DNA of 64,000 nt, from assembly GCF_000003195.3 (NCBI RefSeq), contig NC_012872.2, positions 22,902,066 through 22,966,065 of the forward strand, given 5' to 3'. The translations under genes and the position numbers were made by a program. Origin of the DNA: Sorghum bicolor. Lineage: Eukaryota; Streptophyta; Magnoliopsida; Poales; Poaceae. The notes below the pieces were generated by a model. It worked only from the letters and a program-made list of their open reading frames with translations. It had not been told where the DNA came from and did no database searches. Within the stretch, counting starts at the first letter, position 1; the number at the start of each line of letters is the position of its first letter. This document shows positions 19,951 to 32,476 of this stretch, piece after piece.

Positions 19951-22900
19951 TAGACTCAGCTATGGATCATAAGTAGTTGTAATATCTTTAAAAATTTGAC
20001 GGTACACATGCTTTTAAATAAAATCTCATCTCTGAGTTAGAATAAACTGTCAAGACTTAAAACTTACTTACTTTACCTACACCATGGGACTTGTAACCGT
20101 CACTTCTGTCTTGAGTGGTTAAAAGATAGAACAGTCTAGCCAAGTGCCATGTCTCTTATTCTTGATCAGCTATAGCTCTGGAGTTTTTGTAGATTTTCAA
20201 ATAAAACTCAGAGATTCCTTTGTATGACTCTCTCATATCTCTCTTTTGTGGTATTTCTGGATCCTTACCAAGGCAGTGATGGTATATGCCTTCTCTCAAA
20301 ATATGTGGTATTTGTGGTATAAGGCATAGTGACATTGCCTTCTCTCTCACCCTACTCTAATAAGGCTTTAATATCTGGAGCTCATAGGTGGGAGATAAAG
20401 TATACATACTTACAAGACATTTATTGTATAGTCAAACCATGGATCCAAAGAAACAAATCAATAAGCCAAATCAAGAAGTGCATGTGTGGCGAATGTATGG
20501 TGTATAGTGATGATGGTGATAACAATGGTGAAAGTCTAATTCTACTTTTGCTCTTATGAGGGGATACATACCTTCCTTGCTTTTTGAAACTTTATGAGGA
20601 GAATGAGATGCTCTTCTTTTTCTTTCCTCTCAGGTGGGTATCTTGTACCCCTAATTCTACTGTTGGACACTTGTCCATTTTTACCTCTCGTCTCACTTTT
20701 TCTTTCTTTCGAGGTTCTGGGCACTTGCCCCTTTTTATTTCCTCATTTCTTTTTCTCTCTTTTTTTTTAGATAGCATTCATCTCTTGAGATAATATAGCA
20801 AGTGGTAGTAATAAGATAACTCGATCATTTATTTCACAAGGGGAAAACAGAAATATTTTTGGTTATTCTCTCCCGTATTAGGAGTAGAATGATTTTGGGT
20901 GAAACTGGAGATGGAAATGGATGGATATATATGGATGGTACTTCCGGAGTAGAAGTAGCATATATGAGTGAACGTGCAAGTGAATCTTGATTTAACCACA
21001 TGACAAGCTCCTAAGGGTCTACACAGCTTGACCACACTCAATGCTCATAAGCAGTAAATAAATGTGTGGCTCAAAGTCTAGCAAGCATGTATATATGGCT
21101 GTGGTAGGAATTTAAACTTTCATCATACAGGAACTCACCATGCAATATTTTAAAGATTTTTCAAAGATAAAATTCTCCAGAATTCTAGCATCTCTAGGAA
21201 TAGATAAACAGCAGCTCAACCTTCCCATATCATATCCGTTAACAACTTAGATTTCAGATCAAGTTTTCATCCCACAAGTTCAGATCTAGAGCAAGCTTTA
21301 AATTATAACAGTTATGTCTAAACTAGAGAGAGAACTTCAAATTTGCAAATTAGGCAGAGCAACTATTCATCATATCCATGCTAGAGTTTTATTATTAAGA
21401 TTCATAGCAAACTTTATTTATTTATTTATTTATTTAGCAAACTAAGAAAAGATATATATATATATAAGCATAAAATCTTTATTTGGTTTTTCATAGTTTA
21501 TGTATTTTAATATTCTACTATAATATAAGTATAAAGATAGGTAGAAATACTTAGCGAGATAAATAGGGGTGCTCTCCCCCAAGCTGAATTTTGACGTAAT
21601 TTCTCTTGATGTAGCTAGCAGGTGGCAGAGGTGTATTTGAAAGTCAGCAGCATTCTGACAGCAATTAGAATGTCCTCCGTCTGCTAGTCTTCTTGATTCT
21701 TAAATTCTGTAGAGCTTAAATAGACAACAAAGCTTGTGGAACTAATTAAGTGTTAGCATAAATATCTAGCCTTCATCTTCCTCAATAAATATTACTCCCT
21801 GTTTTTATATTTTTATTTTATAAAGTAGAAAAGAAATATTTATTTTATTTTTATGCCACCACAGTGAAGGTACTTATGGGTTTTATGCCACTCGTATACT
21901 CATATGGGGCTTAGTATTTTTTAACATTTTTATTTTCTTTTCAAGATAGCATGATTAACTAATAATCTATTTAAGGAAAGTAAATAATTAAATGGAAAAG
22001 GGAATGCAGAAAGGATAAATATGGATAACTACCAATCTTACCTTTCGGCGAGGGTTCAATGTTTTAAGTCTTCTTGTCAAGACTTCTCATCGTGTTCATT
22101 CTTCAGGTGCATAATTTGATTCAGGTGCGGACCTTGACGTCTGCACCTCTTGATACGGTGTCACCCACGTTCTTTGTGTTGCCCAGTAGTTCGAAGTGCG
22201 GTGTTGGCAGTATCCTGCTCAGTGTGTTTGTGCTCGTAGTGTACCTGCTCATAGAGACAAGGCAGAGATCAAGTGCATGGGCCCTGTTGGTGGAAAACAC
22301 TAACAGAACCAAAAGTGTATTTGTTCTTCTCTAACCTTAAGCATAGTGAGCAAGACAAAGTTGATGGATGATAAGTTCATGAGTGTAGCACTTATAACAT
22401 TTGTCAGATCGCTCAACCTTATGGAAAGATAATCTATTTATGTATATGTCTTTTTCTTTATCTCTCAATGATTGAATGTGTAACATTTTAGCTCATATGA
22501 TTAGGAGTGTGGGATCATGGAGGTAGTACTAAGAACAAGGATTAAAGGACTAAACATGTTTGATCAGTTGGGTTGGTTAATCTAGAGTTGTAAATCATAC
22601 ACGTTTGTCTCTTTTATTTATATGAACGCCAGAACCAAGGAGAAGCTTATAAAAGTGATAGTCAAGTACCTTAAGATATTACCTTGCTGGAAGAGTGATG
22701 GTACAATATCATCTTGTGGAAGCTTTCGTTTCTTAGCGGTTGTGCATCGTGTTTGTGGCACCCTCCATAGATCATCTCTCTATGATGAGTGAGCTATGTC
22801 CTTCTTGTGCAAATTGTTAAACTTCATGTGTCACTCTCTTCGTCTCTGATGTGAGTTTATCTCAGGACTTCCCATGTTGATATTGAAAGTTTTCCTGCAG

Positions 22901-23546
22901 GGGTTAGTCTGACAAAATATACCAATATCCACTCATGCAGTTTTTAGCTCAATAACCAAACTAGACTCCATGTCTAATCAGATTAAGGAAGGCTATTTAA
23001 CCTAAGCACCATGCTTAATTTAAATGCCAATGGACGTATGGCGAGTACTTCCAAACCAACACTTGCTAGTAAATAGACAAAGGTAGCATGACAGCGTTTA
23101 TAGAGATCTACTCAGGTGGAGATGAAGTAGTGTGATTAGTATTTAACAAATTGAGCATGTCTCAGAGGTAGGGACAACCAGCATAGCAACATGGCAAAGG
23201 ATGTTTTTATGTAAAGTACTCCCCCAAGCTTGAATTTTGCAAAATTCAAGTTTGGATGAATTTAATTCAATGTTGTATGATGATCGGTTAGACATACCTT
23301 GTGCTTGTCATTCATCCGATCTTCTTGCTCTAATCCTAGAAAGGTTAGTGACAAGAATACCCGAAGGAATATTTTTACAATTATCCTTATATGCTTAATA
23401 CACAAGGTAATGTTGCAAATAATTAAAAGCTCATGTTACGATCTGATCAATGCTTATTTTAAGACACTAAGCTTGTCCTTGGGAAACCATCAGTTTATGT
23501 TGGCGAAGTGGTTTCCCCTCCGATGCCAACCTATATCTAGATCAAC
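19951..23546 (-). other. Element C non-coding interior
   Basis: About 3.6 kb between gag end and PPT with no sustained reading frame and no pol similarity that I can recognise. It holds T-rich low-complexity tracts (20595-20770), an AT microsatellite (about 21448-21462) and two further PPT-like boxes (21573-21585 and 23218-23230). The part 19950-21050 is well conserved in the reverse D element at 48880-49903, and in opposite orientation at 31890-32440. Conservation without coding suggests packaging or priming signals. Confidence 0.6.
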
Positions 23547-25110
23547 TCAATGAGACCTGCAATATTTATTATAGACATATGCAACGACAACCACCCTTTT
23601 AAAGTTTTTATAAATAGAAAGAAAGAGGGGGTTGGAGATCTCAAGTGTGGTGATGTCGGAGAGACCAACAGATTGGGAAGATGTTGCATATGAGCTTGGA
23701 GTAAACGAAGTGGCTATGAAAGAAATTCCATGCTCATTAATGTTATCTTCGTCTCTAATCTGAATGTTCGGAGTTTCTTGTGGATTGGTCTCACCTATGT
23801 CCTCTTTTGTAGTTGGATGAATCTCATCTTCAAAGGGAGTCAAGAACTCACCATTTGAAATTGAGCCAAAGTCAGAACCTATTAAGGCTTCTTCCTTATC
23901 CATCCATTCTACACATTCTAGCCATTTAGAACTTGTGATCAAAATAGGGGAGATGTTAGAATTTTCTATATGGCTTAGCTCTCCTTCTATGGCATTACTT
24001 GACATGCCATCCTTATGGTCTTCATGACTCCTATGGTTTGGTCGTCTTGGTGAATTGCTAGGATCATCATGAGACTGAAAAGAAGAGGGATAAGAGGGAT
24101 CTCTAAGGTCAAGGATGGATTTAGAACTTGTGAACATGGAAGGGGAGTAGATAGAATTGTCTATATGGCTTAGCTCTCCTTCACTTGATATGTCATCCTC
24201 TACTTCTTCATGATAGGAACCAGGACATTCTCTAAGAGAAACATTATTGTAAGGATTTGAATTATCCCTGCTTGAAGGTCTATTATAGAACCAAAAGTCT
24301 AATCCATCAGCATCTAAAAGATTTAAGGTCGGAATTCCTTCCTCCCTTGGAGAATTTTGGGGTATTGATGGTTTAGGATCGATAGCTAAAGTTTGGGATT
24401 GAAGTGGTTGTAATCTGGCTATCGAAACTTCTTCTTCTTGTCTAGGAACTGGTTCTTTCTCTTTCTCAGGGATATAAAAGCTAGGAGACTTTCCGCTCAT
24501 TAAATCAATCAAATTCCAAGCTTCACTAGCGGATAGGTGGTGGAAAGATCCTCCAGAGGCCGCATGAAGGGTTTGCTTATCTTCCTTACTAAGGCCCTCA
24601 AAAAAGTGAATTAGAAGAACTTCTTCTGGATAGAAAGTTTTGGGCCAGTGAGAGTAAGGTTAATAAAGCGGTCCCATGATTGCCAAGAGATTCTTCTTCC
24701 AGTTGTCTAAAAGAAAGAATCTCACGCCGAAGTTCCACCACTTTGGAGATTGGAAAATATTTAGAAAGAAAACTACTATATAACTCCTTCCAATCTCCAT
24801 GAACACTCCCTACTTTGAGTTTATACCAATGTCTAGCTTTTCCCGTTAAAGAGAACGGAAAGAGCTTCCATTTAAGGGTCTCATCGGACATGCCTTCTAT
24901 GCGAAGGAGGTCACAGACTCGATAAAACTCTCTTAGGTGTGTGTATGGGTTTTCCTCACCTTCTCCTGAGAAAGGTTGTTTTTGAATAAATTCTATGTAT
25001 TCGGGGTCTATCTCAAAACTAGATGCTATGATAGGCTTTGAAGATTTTGGTGGTTCGAGATGTATGCCCATAGGTCTATGAAATTCATAGATAGACATGT
25101 TTGAATTCAT
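23547..25110 (-). pseudogene. gag: Element C gag (Athila-type), frameshifted
   Basis: Minus-strand Gag. ATG 25110 opens a frame whose fold matches Athila Gag: F-S-G-E-G-E-E-N-P-Y-T-H-L-R-E-F, then W-K-L-F-P-F-S-L-T-G-K-A-R-H-W-Y (about 24880-24830). Two small indels (near 24690 and 24620) split the downstream part across frames. The last frame, 24512-23547, is a long Ser/Asp/Glu/Pro-rich tail of 321 codons with a duplicated G-E-L-S-H-I-(D/E)-N-S motif. I see no zinc knuckle. The same tail is present as a remnant at 47303-47430 in the D complex. Confidence 0.8.
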
Positions 25111-25256
25111 AATAGACTAGAGATCAAGGATTAGATAAGAAGAAAGAATAGCAGAGATGAGGCAAAGGATAAAAGGAAAATATTTTTTTTTGTTATATAT
25201 ATATATTTTTTTTATAAAATGATTAAACTAGTTCGTAGTCAACTCAGCAACCGTTT

Positions 25257-25273
25257 CCCCGGCAACGGCGCCA
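25257..25273 (-). promoter_or_regulatory. Primer-binding site of element C
   Basis: Minus strand TGGCGCCGTTGCCGGGG, 8 bp after the 5' LTR end. This sequence is widely used by Athila and Tat elements (tRNA-Asp type). Confidence 0.85.
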
Positions 25274-25281
25274 AAAATGCT

Positions 25282-26614
25282 TGTTGACACTTGCTAACAC
25301 CACTTGAATACTAGGTTGTCATCCCCAGCATGGCACTAGAGTGTACTATGGTATTTATACGCACACAGATAATCCGCAAGCGCACGGATACCGTTGAAGC
25401 TTTTACCCGGTTAAAGGTTTTATCGTATCCACAGGGAAACGGGAGAACTGATCTACGCTCTAACTTAACCAAGATAAGTAAATAGGTGTGAATAGGAAAG
25501 ATGATAGAATCAAATAAGAACAATATTAAAGGTAAGATAACAGTGAGTGATAATATGGGAATAGAGAGTAGAGCAATTCTAGTATATGGGCGATGGTAGC
25601 AGAATAGAGAGGATAACTATGGTTTCTCTACTTCAAAGGGGTATGTCTATGTCTGGGACGAACCACGTGATAAGAGTACACCACAAAGGATGCTTATCCA
25701 TAGGCCGATAACCCTACCCGTCCTGCTAACAAGAGGTGGACTACAGGGGACCAACGTAACTGTCACCTACGCGGCCTACCACACGATCTGGCTAGTCAGG
25801 GGATATCCACAAGTAATCTAGGTCTAAGCACCACGCTTACGCCTATACTACAACTCTAACCTATAGGGTCCTATAGATTAGAAGTACTCAAAAGAGTTGT
25901 GAACCAGAACATACATGATTAGTAATTGCATAATGAATTAGAAGTAGATTACCAGAGTCATCCCATGAGCAAGCTTGATTAGAGCTTGATCATGGCGAAG
26001 TACAACCGGAGGAAGAACCGACAGGCCGGCCTCTCCTCTAATCCTCCTTCGCTCTCCATCTCGCTACTATCTAGATCTACTCTAGTTTAGAGAAGAGAGG
26101 AGAGCTCTCATCTCTAAACCCTAGCTTTTGCTCTGTCTATGAATAATGATCAAGGGGTGCCTCCTCCAGGGGCCAGGGGGTCTGGTTTTATAGTCCCCTC
26201 AAGTGAACCTGGGCCGTCGGATCAAACCGACATTGATTGAACGGTTATTCTTGATCCTTTAGGTCGGTGGAGCATAATCCGCGAGATTGAGCGTGATTGT
26301 CCACAACTCCTGGGCGGGCGCCCAAGGGGGGTGGGCGGGCGCCCTGCCCCCGGGCCCGATTCGCCTCCGCTTCGGTCTCGTGGCTTCTGGAGTCTTTTAG
26401 ATGTAAGATAATTGCGCGGCACGTTAATATCTTTACGTAATCCCGATGTGTGGGCCTTTCTTCCTTATTTCCTGATAACCCCCTGCAGAAATAGACAAAC
26501 ACCAAAACTCGTGGAATTCTGTCAGATAAAACCCTAAGTCTAGATCTTGATTTCATTTGGATCCTTTTCTTTGTTTATTTGATAATTAAATTTGATACTT
26601 AAGGACCGTCAACA
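25282..26614 (-). repeat. Element C 5' LTR
   Basis: 1333 bp, partner of 18576-19909. Paired GGGCGCCC motifs at 26311-26344. Confidence 0.92.
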
Positions 26615-26619
26615 ATAAG
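26615..26619. repeat. Target-site duplication ATAAG, right copy
   Basis: Repeat of 18571-18575; the Athila pol frame resumes here. Confidence 0.95.
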
Positions 26620-26883
26620 GTTCTACTATTCAATTCAAGAGTTAAGCTCTTTGGGCATGGTAAGCTACGAAGTAAGTGGGATGGTCCATACAAGGTTATT
26701 GACACTTCAACTCATGGAGCCATTACCATCCAAGACGACATAGGTAACACTTTTAAGATAAATGGTCAACGCTTGAAAATCTATCTCGAGCCACAAAACA
26801 ACCTGGTAGAGGAACTTGATGTGATTGTTCTAACACTCCTAGTGTTAGCTTGCATGATCATCATGAGCATTGCATCAACATAA
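26620..26883 (+). pseudogene. pol: Athila integrase C-terminal domain to pol stop
   Basis: Continuation of 17319-18575. The frame carries the SH3-like integrase C-terminus (S-R-V-K-L-F-G-H-G-K-L, K-W-D-G-P-Y-K-V-I-D) and ends at TAA 26881-26883. It has no initiating Met because it is an internal piece. Confidence 0.82.
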
Positions 26884-27068
26884 GCATCATCATGATCACT
26901 CATGAGCATCATACCATGATCACATGCCATTTGCTACATATACTATGTGATTGAATTGCTATATGACTTGCTATGGTCGATTGTAATAGGGTGACCAATG
27001 CATACAAATGTACATTGTCTTCCAATATACTTTAATCATGTTTAGAATAACATTTGGAACAAAGTTTG
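26884..27068 (+). other. Athila 3' region
   Basis: AT-rich non-coding sequence with several ATCATGATC-like palindromes, following the Athila pol stop. The boundary to the next element is uncertain. Confidence 0.4.
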
Positions 27069-30000
27069 TGTTGAGGGTTTTGTCCAAAAATACCCCTAAG
27101 TAACGGTTAACCCTAGTTTGACCTAATTGACCTCCTAGACCTCTTTTAAATATGGTTTATGAAAATGATGCTAGAGACCTTGCATGTCTATAACACCTAA
27201 AACAAAGTTGTAGTAAATTTCATAGGCTACAAAAGTTATGTTGATGACTTTTTATGAAAATGCTTGGAACCTGACCAAAAGTGGCCCACAAGCCAGAAAA
27301 CAGTGCTGTTTCTACACTTAGCCGAATTTGGCTAAGTCTGGAACCCTACAGTTTCGACATAGGGTGATTGAGAGCTTTGTAGTTTGAAATCCAAGCCGAA
27401 CCAGACTTCGATCCTTTAAGCAATCTTGTAGAACTCGTGTAGCTCTATCCAATGGAACAAATCTGAGCCAAAACCGTCGAGTGGATCAAGAGTAAAACGT
27501 CGATGAACTTTAGGTTTCAGACACGGTCGACGACGACTGAATCGTTCGATTCAGTTTCGTCAGTCGCCGGCCGGCCGACGCATGGACGACCCATGGCAGC
27601 CGTACGTCGACGGCGACCCCGCCTGTCAGCCCCGACGCCTTCACTTGGACGCCACGACGCCACCCCGAGCCTTGACCGTCCACATTTCGCCTCCCCAGCG
27701 CTCCCTCTCTCCTCCATTTCACCTCGGCGAGCTCCGCCGCGAACCAGCAGCCTCGCACGCGCTTCCCTCGCCGTCTCCGGCCAAGCCAGCCAGCCAAACC
27801 CTTCACCAAAGCTTCCTCTACCTCGGCGTCACCTCCTTGGCCACTGTCGAGCATGGGTAAGGCGGCATTGCCGAGCTCCGAGCCGTTCTTCCTCGCCGGA
27901 GTTCCGCCCGAGCTCACACCGGCGACGTAGCCAGGCCTCTCTGCTCCACCATTTCACTCCATTCTTGTTCCTATCACTTTCCCTTGGCTCACTGATGCTC
28001 GGCGTGAACCTCAACCGCGACGGCATCGGCTGTGCACGCCGGCGTACCGCCCGCAGCGCCGCCGAGCCGCCATTCACGCCGGCGAGCCCCCTAGAGCTTG
28101 GTAGAGTTAGGGTTTTGCACCTCGGCAAGTCCGCCTTGGTGAGAGTGTCACGTTGGTGCCCTTGGTTTCCCCAGAGACCTCGCCGTCGTTGAGTTTCGCT
28201 GGCGACGAGCTTCTCCCCTGTCTCTGTCTCTCTATCGCGTGAGTCCCGTGTGTCAGCGGATCCCACCTGTCAGCCTCTCTCTCTCACACCTCTGGTTTAC
28301 TGTTTTGCAGATCCTGTGTAATTTCTAAAATTCATATCTTGCGTTTTGCAGATCCAAATGATGTGGTTCCAATTTTGCTAGGTTCATGTGGTAGTCTAGT
28401 TTTTATTAAAAAATATGAAACATGCCATGTTTTTGAAGAAATAAATATATATGATTTAATCTTGTTTATTTAGGAGGTAATTATATCTTGAGATCTGTTG
28501 ATCTGGTGGCCATGCGAATTTAGGGTGTTGTCACTTATAACATGAATAGGCTCTGAAAAATTTATCATGATTTTTGGAGGTCTGATTGTGAAGTTATAAA
28601 TATTTCTTGTTTAAACTGGAGTTTCTTGTAGTACTTTTAATAAATAAATTATAACTTCTTTTATGGTGAAACTTGCTGAGTGTTGTACTCACATGTAAAT
28701 AAAGCAAGGAAAAATCTGAAATCTGTTGTTTGACACTTTTTGATAGGGTTTCACATTTATGCCTTGCATGCCCTTGCTAGCTTGTTATTTTTGTATCTCA
28801 CAATCTGTATGAGCAAGTGCCCTGAAAAATTTACAGTAACCTTGTGTTAGCATAGGAAGCTTGCTGTAATTTTCTTAGAATTCTTGGAGCACTTGTGATG
28901 CATGTTCATTAAATCACCTTAATAATTAAATAAATGAAAAAGGTGATAATAGAAATGAGTTTAGACCTTGCCATGATGTTTTCTGCTGTTCCTTGGACAT
29001 GTTCTATCTACTGGTGTATTTGGATTGACCCTTTGATACATTCTTGTTATGTGTAAAATATTATTTTTGCTATTTATGCCTTTCCTAGAGCAATTCTGAG
29101 TAGCTGAAACAATTGCTTAAGAACTAATTGAAGATGATGTTTTCTGGGAAACTTGTCTATAACAAACTTGTAGCTAACCTGTGTATCTACTACGTGTCAA
29201 AATTTAATGACATTTGGTTGAGTAGTTTGAAAGTTATGAATGTTAGAAGTGACTGCTGCAAAGTGCTTACTCTCTGGATTTTCCAGGACAGCCAGCCACC
29301 TTTGTATGTTTTAGCATATTTCGGTTGGGAATCATTCTCGGATGTGTAAAAGTGAATTGTAGACAATTTGCTAAGCGTTCCAGAAAGTATATATTTGCTT
29401 AGTTTGGCCAACTGATGCTTAAGTTATAGCTGAAACTTGTGACTAGTTGGTCTGTCTATGAAACAAGTGACCAAGTAGGAGTAGCTAAGGTTGATTAACC
29501 TGTCTAGTTAGCCTCTCTACCAGAGAAGAAGTATGCACTTACTTGTTATTCTATGATTCACTTAATTTTAGGAGTTTATGCTCATGTTTATGCCTTGTTG
29601 TGTGTTCCTTGGCTCAGCATCATGACATATTGCATTCTATGTGCATTCCCTATGTTTATCACCTTGTCATGCATACATAGGTGTACCCAAGGGAGTGACG
29701 GTACTGGAGTACAATCTGCCCGAGCCGGAGGAACAACAAGAGGAGCCACCTCGCGGAGCTGAGGAGGAGGACCTGCCGGAGTGTCCCGACCACCGTCCGT
29801 CCACCTACGTTGAAGGCTTGCCCCGGAGCATTATAAGCCTCCTACTATTTTGTTATCATGTCCAGCTATCAATTAACTATGGTTATGTATTGTTGCATTA
29901 AGTGTTAGGTGTTGATATAAAACCATTGCTGCATAATGATTACCTTGTCCACCTCATACCTCACCTAAGTAGGTCTAGGATCGAAATGATGCTTAGCCAT

Positions 30001-31239
30001 GCTTAGCTCGGTTGAAGCCGGGTGATTTCCTGTCACCTGCGAGAGATAGGTGGATGCTGATCACGGTTGGCTATATTTGCTATCGTGGAAATAACCACGT
30101 GCTAATAATGAACTTGAGACCGGGGAACCCATGCCTATCACTTAGTTGGCTGGATAAGTCGTTCCGACCGCGAAGCCTACGAGTGCATCTCCGGCCGGAT
30201 ACCCTGATCTGGTTAAAGTGCGCACCCCGGTTGGTAGTAAGGATGTGCGGGGAGTCAATGGCGTAAGACCGAGGTGTCAGGTTAGAGTCCTGACCCTGAC
30301 AGATTAGCGGTCCCTGGGGGTGCGGCGCCATACGGACCCGCGACTTGGTCCGGAGTTGTGCTAAAGGTGATCTGAGCTGCCCTCATGAAGTATGCTCGGG
30401 TGGGTGTTAGGAATACACCTCTAGCTGGATAGGAATCGATTCGAATCGCCGTCTCTCCCGGATAGTGAGAACTTGACTTGGGCAGTGGCAACGTAGATCT
30501 CACTAAATAAACTTAATGGTTATGGTGAGAATGTTGATAGCAAAGTGATAACCCGGATATGGTTATTAATGTGATGCTTAAGTACTCAAGTGTGTGCTTA
30601 GAACAGGTGCTGATCTAGTGGATAGTTGTTAAAGTAATGAACCTGCTGCTGAAATACTATAAATATGTTACTTAGCTTTTTATGCAAAAGGTAAGTTAAA
30701 CCAGCCCACAAAGATAAGCCTTGCATACTCCTTGGTGTCACTTTATTTTGGTTTATGACGGATAAGTCTAGCTGAGTACATTCTCGTACTCAGGGTTTTA
30801 TTTACCCTTGTTGCAGATGATGTCGTCTATCACGGCTATTGTGCTAACTGTCATCATCCGGCTGCGGACGATGAATAGATCATGGGCATGATCACCTTCT
30901 TTACCTTCAGTTGTGATGTTGTTGGGATGACTATGGAACTGGCATGTAATTAAACTGTGTGTGTGAGGTTCAAAACTACTTTGCTTCCGCTACTAAACTG
31001 GTTTGTAATAACTTTGTTTAGAACTCCGATGTGATGTAAAACTATGTTCTGTGATGAATGTATGTAATCTGTGATGGCGATGCTTGATCATGTACGATCT
31101 TGGTTGTATGTTGGTTGAATCGAGGTCTTTTGAGATTTCGTCGGACTACTGGGTTTATATGGGTTCAAGTCCATTGGCTTGACCGCTTTCGTGGTCGCTA
31201 ATTCACTTGAATTCTTATAAATTGGACGGTTCTGTTACA
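27069..31239 (+). repeat. F: long Tekay/Del-like LTR (about 4.2 kb), forward
   Basis: Right end fixed by the mirror copy: ...GGACGGTTCTGTTACA at 31239 equals the reverse complement of the start of 38144-38950. The left end is an estimate (TGTTGAGGG, 27069); I found no matching TSD, so it may be truncated. It contains a GC-rich block (27500-28290), an intron-like AT-rich stretch, then an exon-like acidic ORF (29681-29901) and a 3' part with repeated short motifs. Large LTRs of this plan are typical of RIRE3/RIRE8/Tekay-type elements. No PBS or gag follows, so it is a solo or truncated LTR. Confidence 0.6.
29681..29901 (+). other. Exon-like small acidic ORF inside F LTR
   Basis: Preceded by a good acceptor (GCATACATAG). 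The open frame encodes a Glu/Pro-rich peptide: V-P-K-G-V-T-V-L-E-Y, then a run of Glu, then E-G-L-P-R-S-I. It occupies the same place and has the same flavour as the ORF in E LTRs (62334-62470 minus; 35195-35330). It may be a translated or structured piece of the LTR transcript. Confidence 0.45.
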
Positions 31240-32476
31240 ATTGAGTTCATAGAATTCTCACATTAAGCTCTAATAAGCTCTAGACAATTACCTAACCCTT
31301 AACATGTTCCACGAGTTTTGTTGTCTATTTGGGTTGTGCAGGATTTTTGAGGCTTAAGAAGAGTGAGACCGAATATGCAGGCCAAAAGAGTGAACGACTA
31401 TGTCAACATCCAGCTTGAGGGAGACACCCCCACGTGTATCTAGATAAGTATTACTTTTCTTTCTTGGTTTTATTTACTAGTATTCGGAAATAAATAAAAA
31501 AATGCATAACCATGAAACCAAACAAAGTTTTTCTTTTGAGTACTATACAATAGTTTTGTGTAATCCTAAGTTTTAAATAAAATTTGATCCAAGTCTAGGT
31601 AATTCACAAACATGATATGAGAAGGTCTGAGCTACTATTCATCTTGTTCCAAGTTTCACTAGAGTTCTGGAGATTTTATCTTTTGAAAATCTAAAAATGA
31701 TGAGATCGTGTTTGACATAATACCTAGTGTCTTATAAGATATAAATATTAAAACTATGGGCACTTACTTTGTTCAAGCCATTGTTAATTCTTGTAGTTTT
31801 GGTTGAGAGAATTATCATGATCCAAAGATCAAGATCTTTTGTTTTAAAAATATAAAAGATTCACTCTTCCGAAGTATTATTGCGTTAGAGGCATGGGAGA
31901 AAAAAAAGAGTGTGAGACAAGAGGTAAAAATAGACAAGTGTCCGAAGTAGAATTAGGGGTACAAAGATACCCACCTGAGTGAAAAAAATGGACACGTGTC
32001 CGATAGTAGAATTAGGGGTACTTGGTGCCCACTTGAAGAAAAAGAAAAAAAAGAAGAGAAAGAAAAAAATGATAGCCCATGGTCCCTCTAATAGGCAATA
32101 TGCCAGTAAGAGATGACAAACTTTTCAAAAAGGTCAAAGGTCTTGATCTAGGAGTATGACATTCCTCTCCCTTGCTCCGAGCATTGACATAGCAAAATGC
32201 AAAGTATGTTAAAACTTTTAAAGCTCTACTTATATATCTTTCGAGAAGAAGGCAAATGCCTCAGTTTTATTATGCAGACTTACAAAAAACTCCAGAACAA
32301 AGGTAAGACAGAAGAACTTGAGACATAGTGCTTGACTTGATCGTTCTGTTTTTCAATCACTTAAGACCTTAGTGATAACTTAAAAACCCTGTAGTAAGAG
32401 GCATAAAAGTATCCCCTGTTTTCTTGCTGATTTTAGCTTTACTCAGGGACGAGCAAAGGTTAAGCTTGGGGGAGCT
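31240..32476 (+). mobile_element. D element, 3' interior, forward
   Basis: Non-coding. From about 31890 it is the reverse complement of interior sequence at 49580-48880 and 20700-19950. It ends in the PPT box 32442-32476 (CTCAGGGACGAGCAAAGG then AAGCTTGGGGGAGCT). The first 650 bp carry no recognised coding sequence and may belong to an Athila-like or D interior. Confidence 0.65.
32442..32476 (+). promoter_or_regulatory. PPT and conserved upstream box of forward D element
   Basis: AAGCTTGGGGGAGCT abuts the LTR at 32477, with the ACGAGCAA box 15-20 bp upstream, as in C, G and the reverse D. Confidence 0.8.

Larger units (their letters stand above)
18576..26614 (-). mobile_element. Element C: complete gag-only (non-autonomous) LTR element
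   Basis: 8,039-bp element in minus orientation inserted in Athila pol, with TSD ATAAG. LTRs at 18576-19909 (1334 bp, 3' LTR) and 25282-26614 (1333 bp, 5' LTR) differ by roughly 20 substitutions by eye, so it is older than the Tat insertion. PBS and PPT are both present. Only a frameshifted Athila-type gag is found; no protease, RT or integrase in 5.4 kb of interior. It therefore fits a non-autonomous derivative mobilised by an Athila-type element. It is related to D and, at the PPT box, to G. Confidence 0.9.

Noticed and set aside
23299..23553. 84-codon plus-strand frame overlapping the end of C gag
   Set aside because: Antisense shadow in an AT-rich region, no domain, not conserved in the D copy.
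27503..28192. Long GC-rich frame of 229 codons in the F LTR, with overlapping frames on both strands
   Set aside because: Arg/Ser/Pro-rich composition, open on both strands and no recognisable domain; explained by high GC in an LTR leader.
30012..30503. Frames in the 3' part of F LTR
   Set aside because: Short, on both strands, and in the mirror copy (38144-38950) the frames are not kept.
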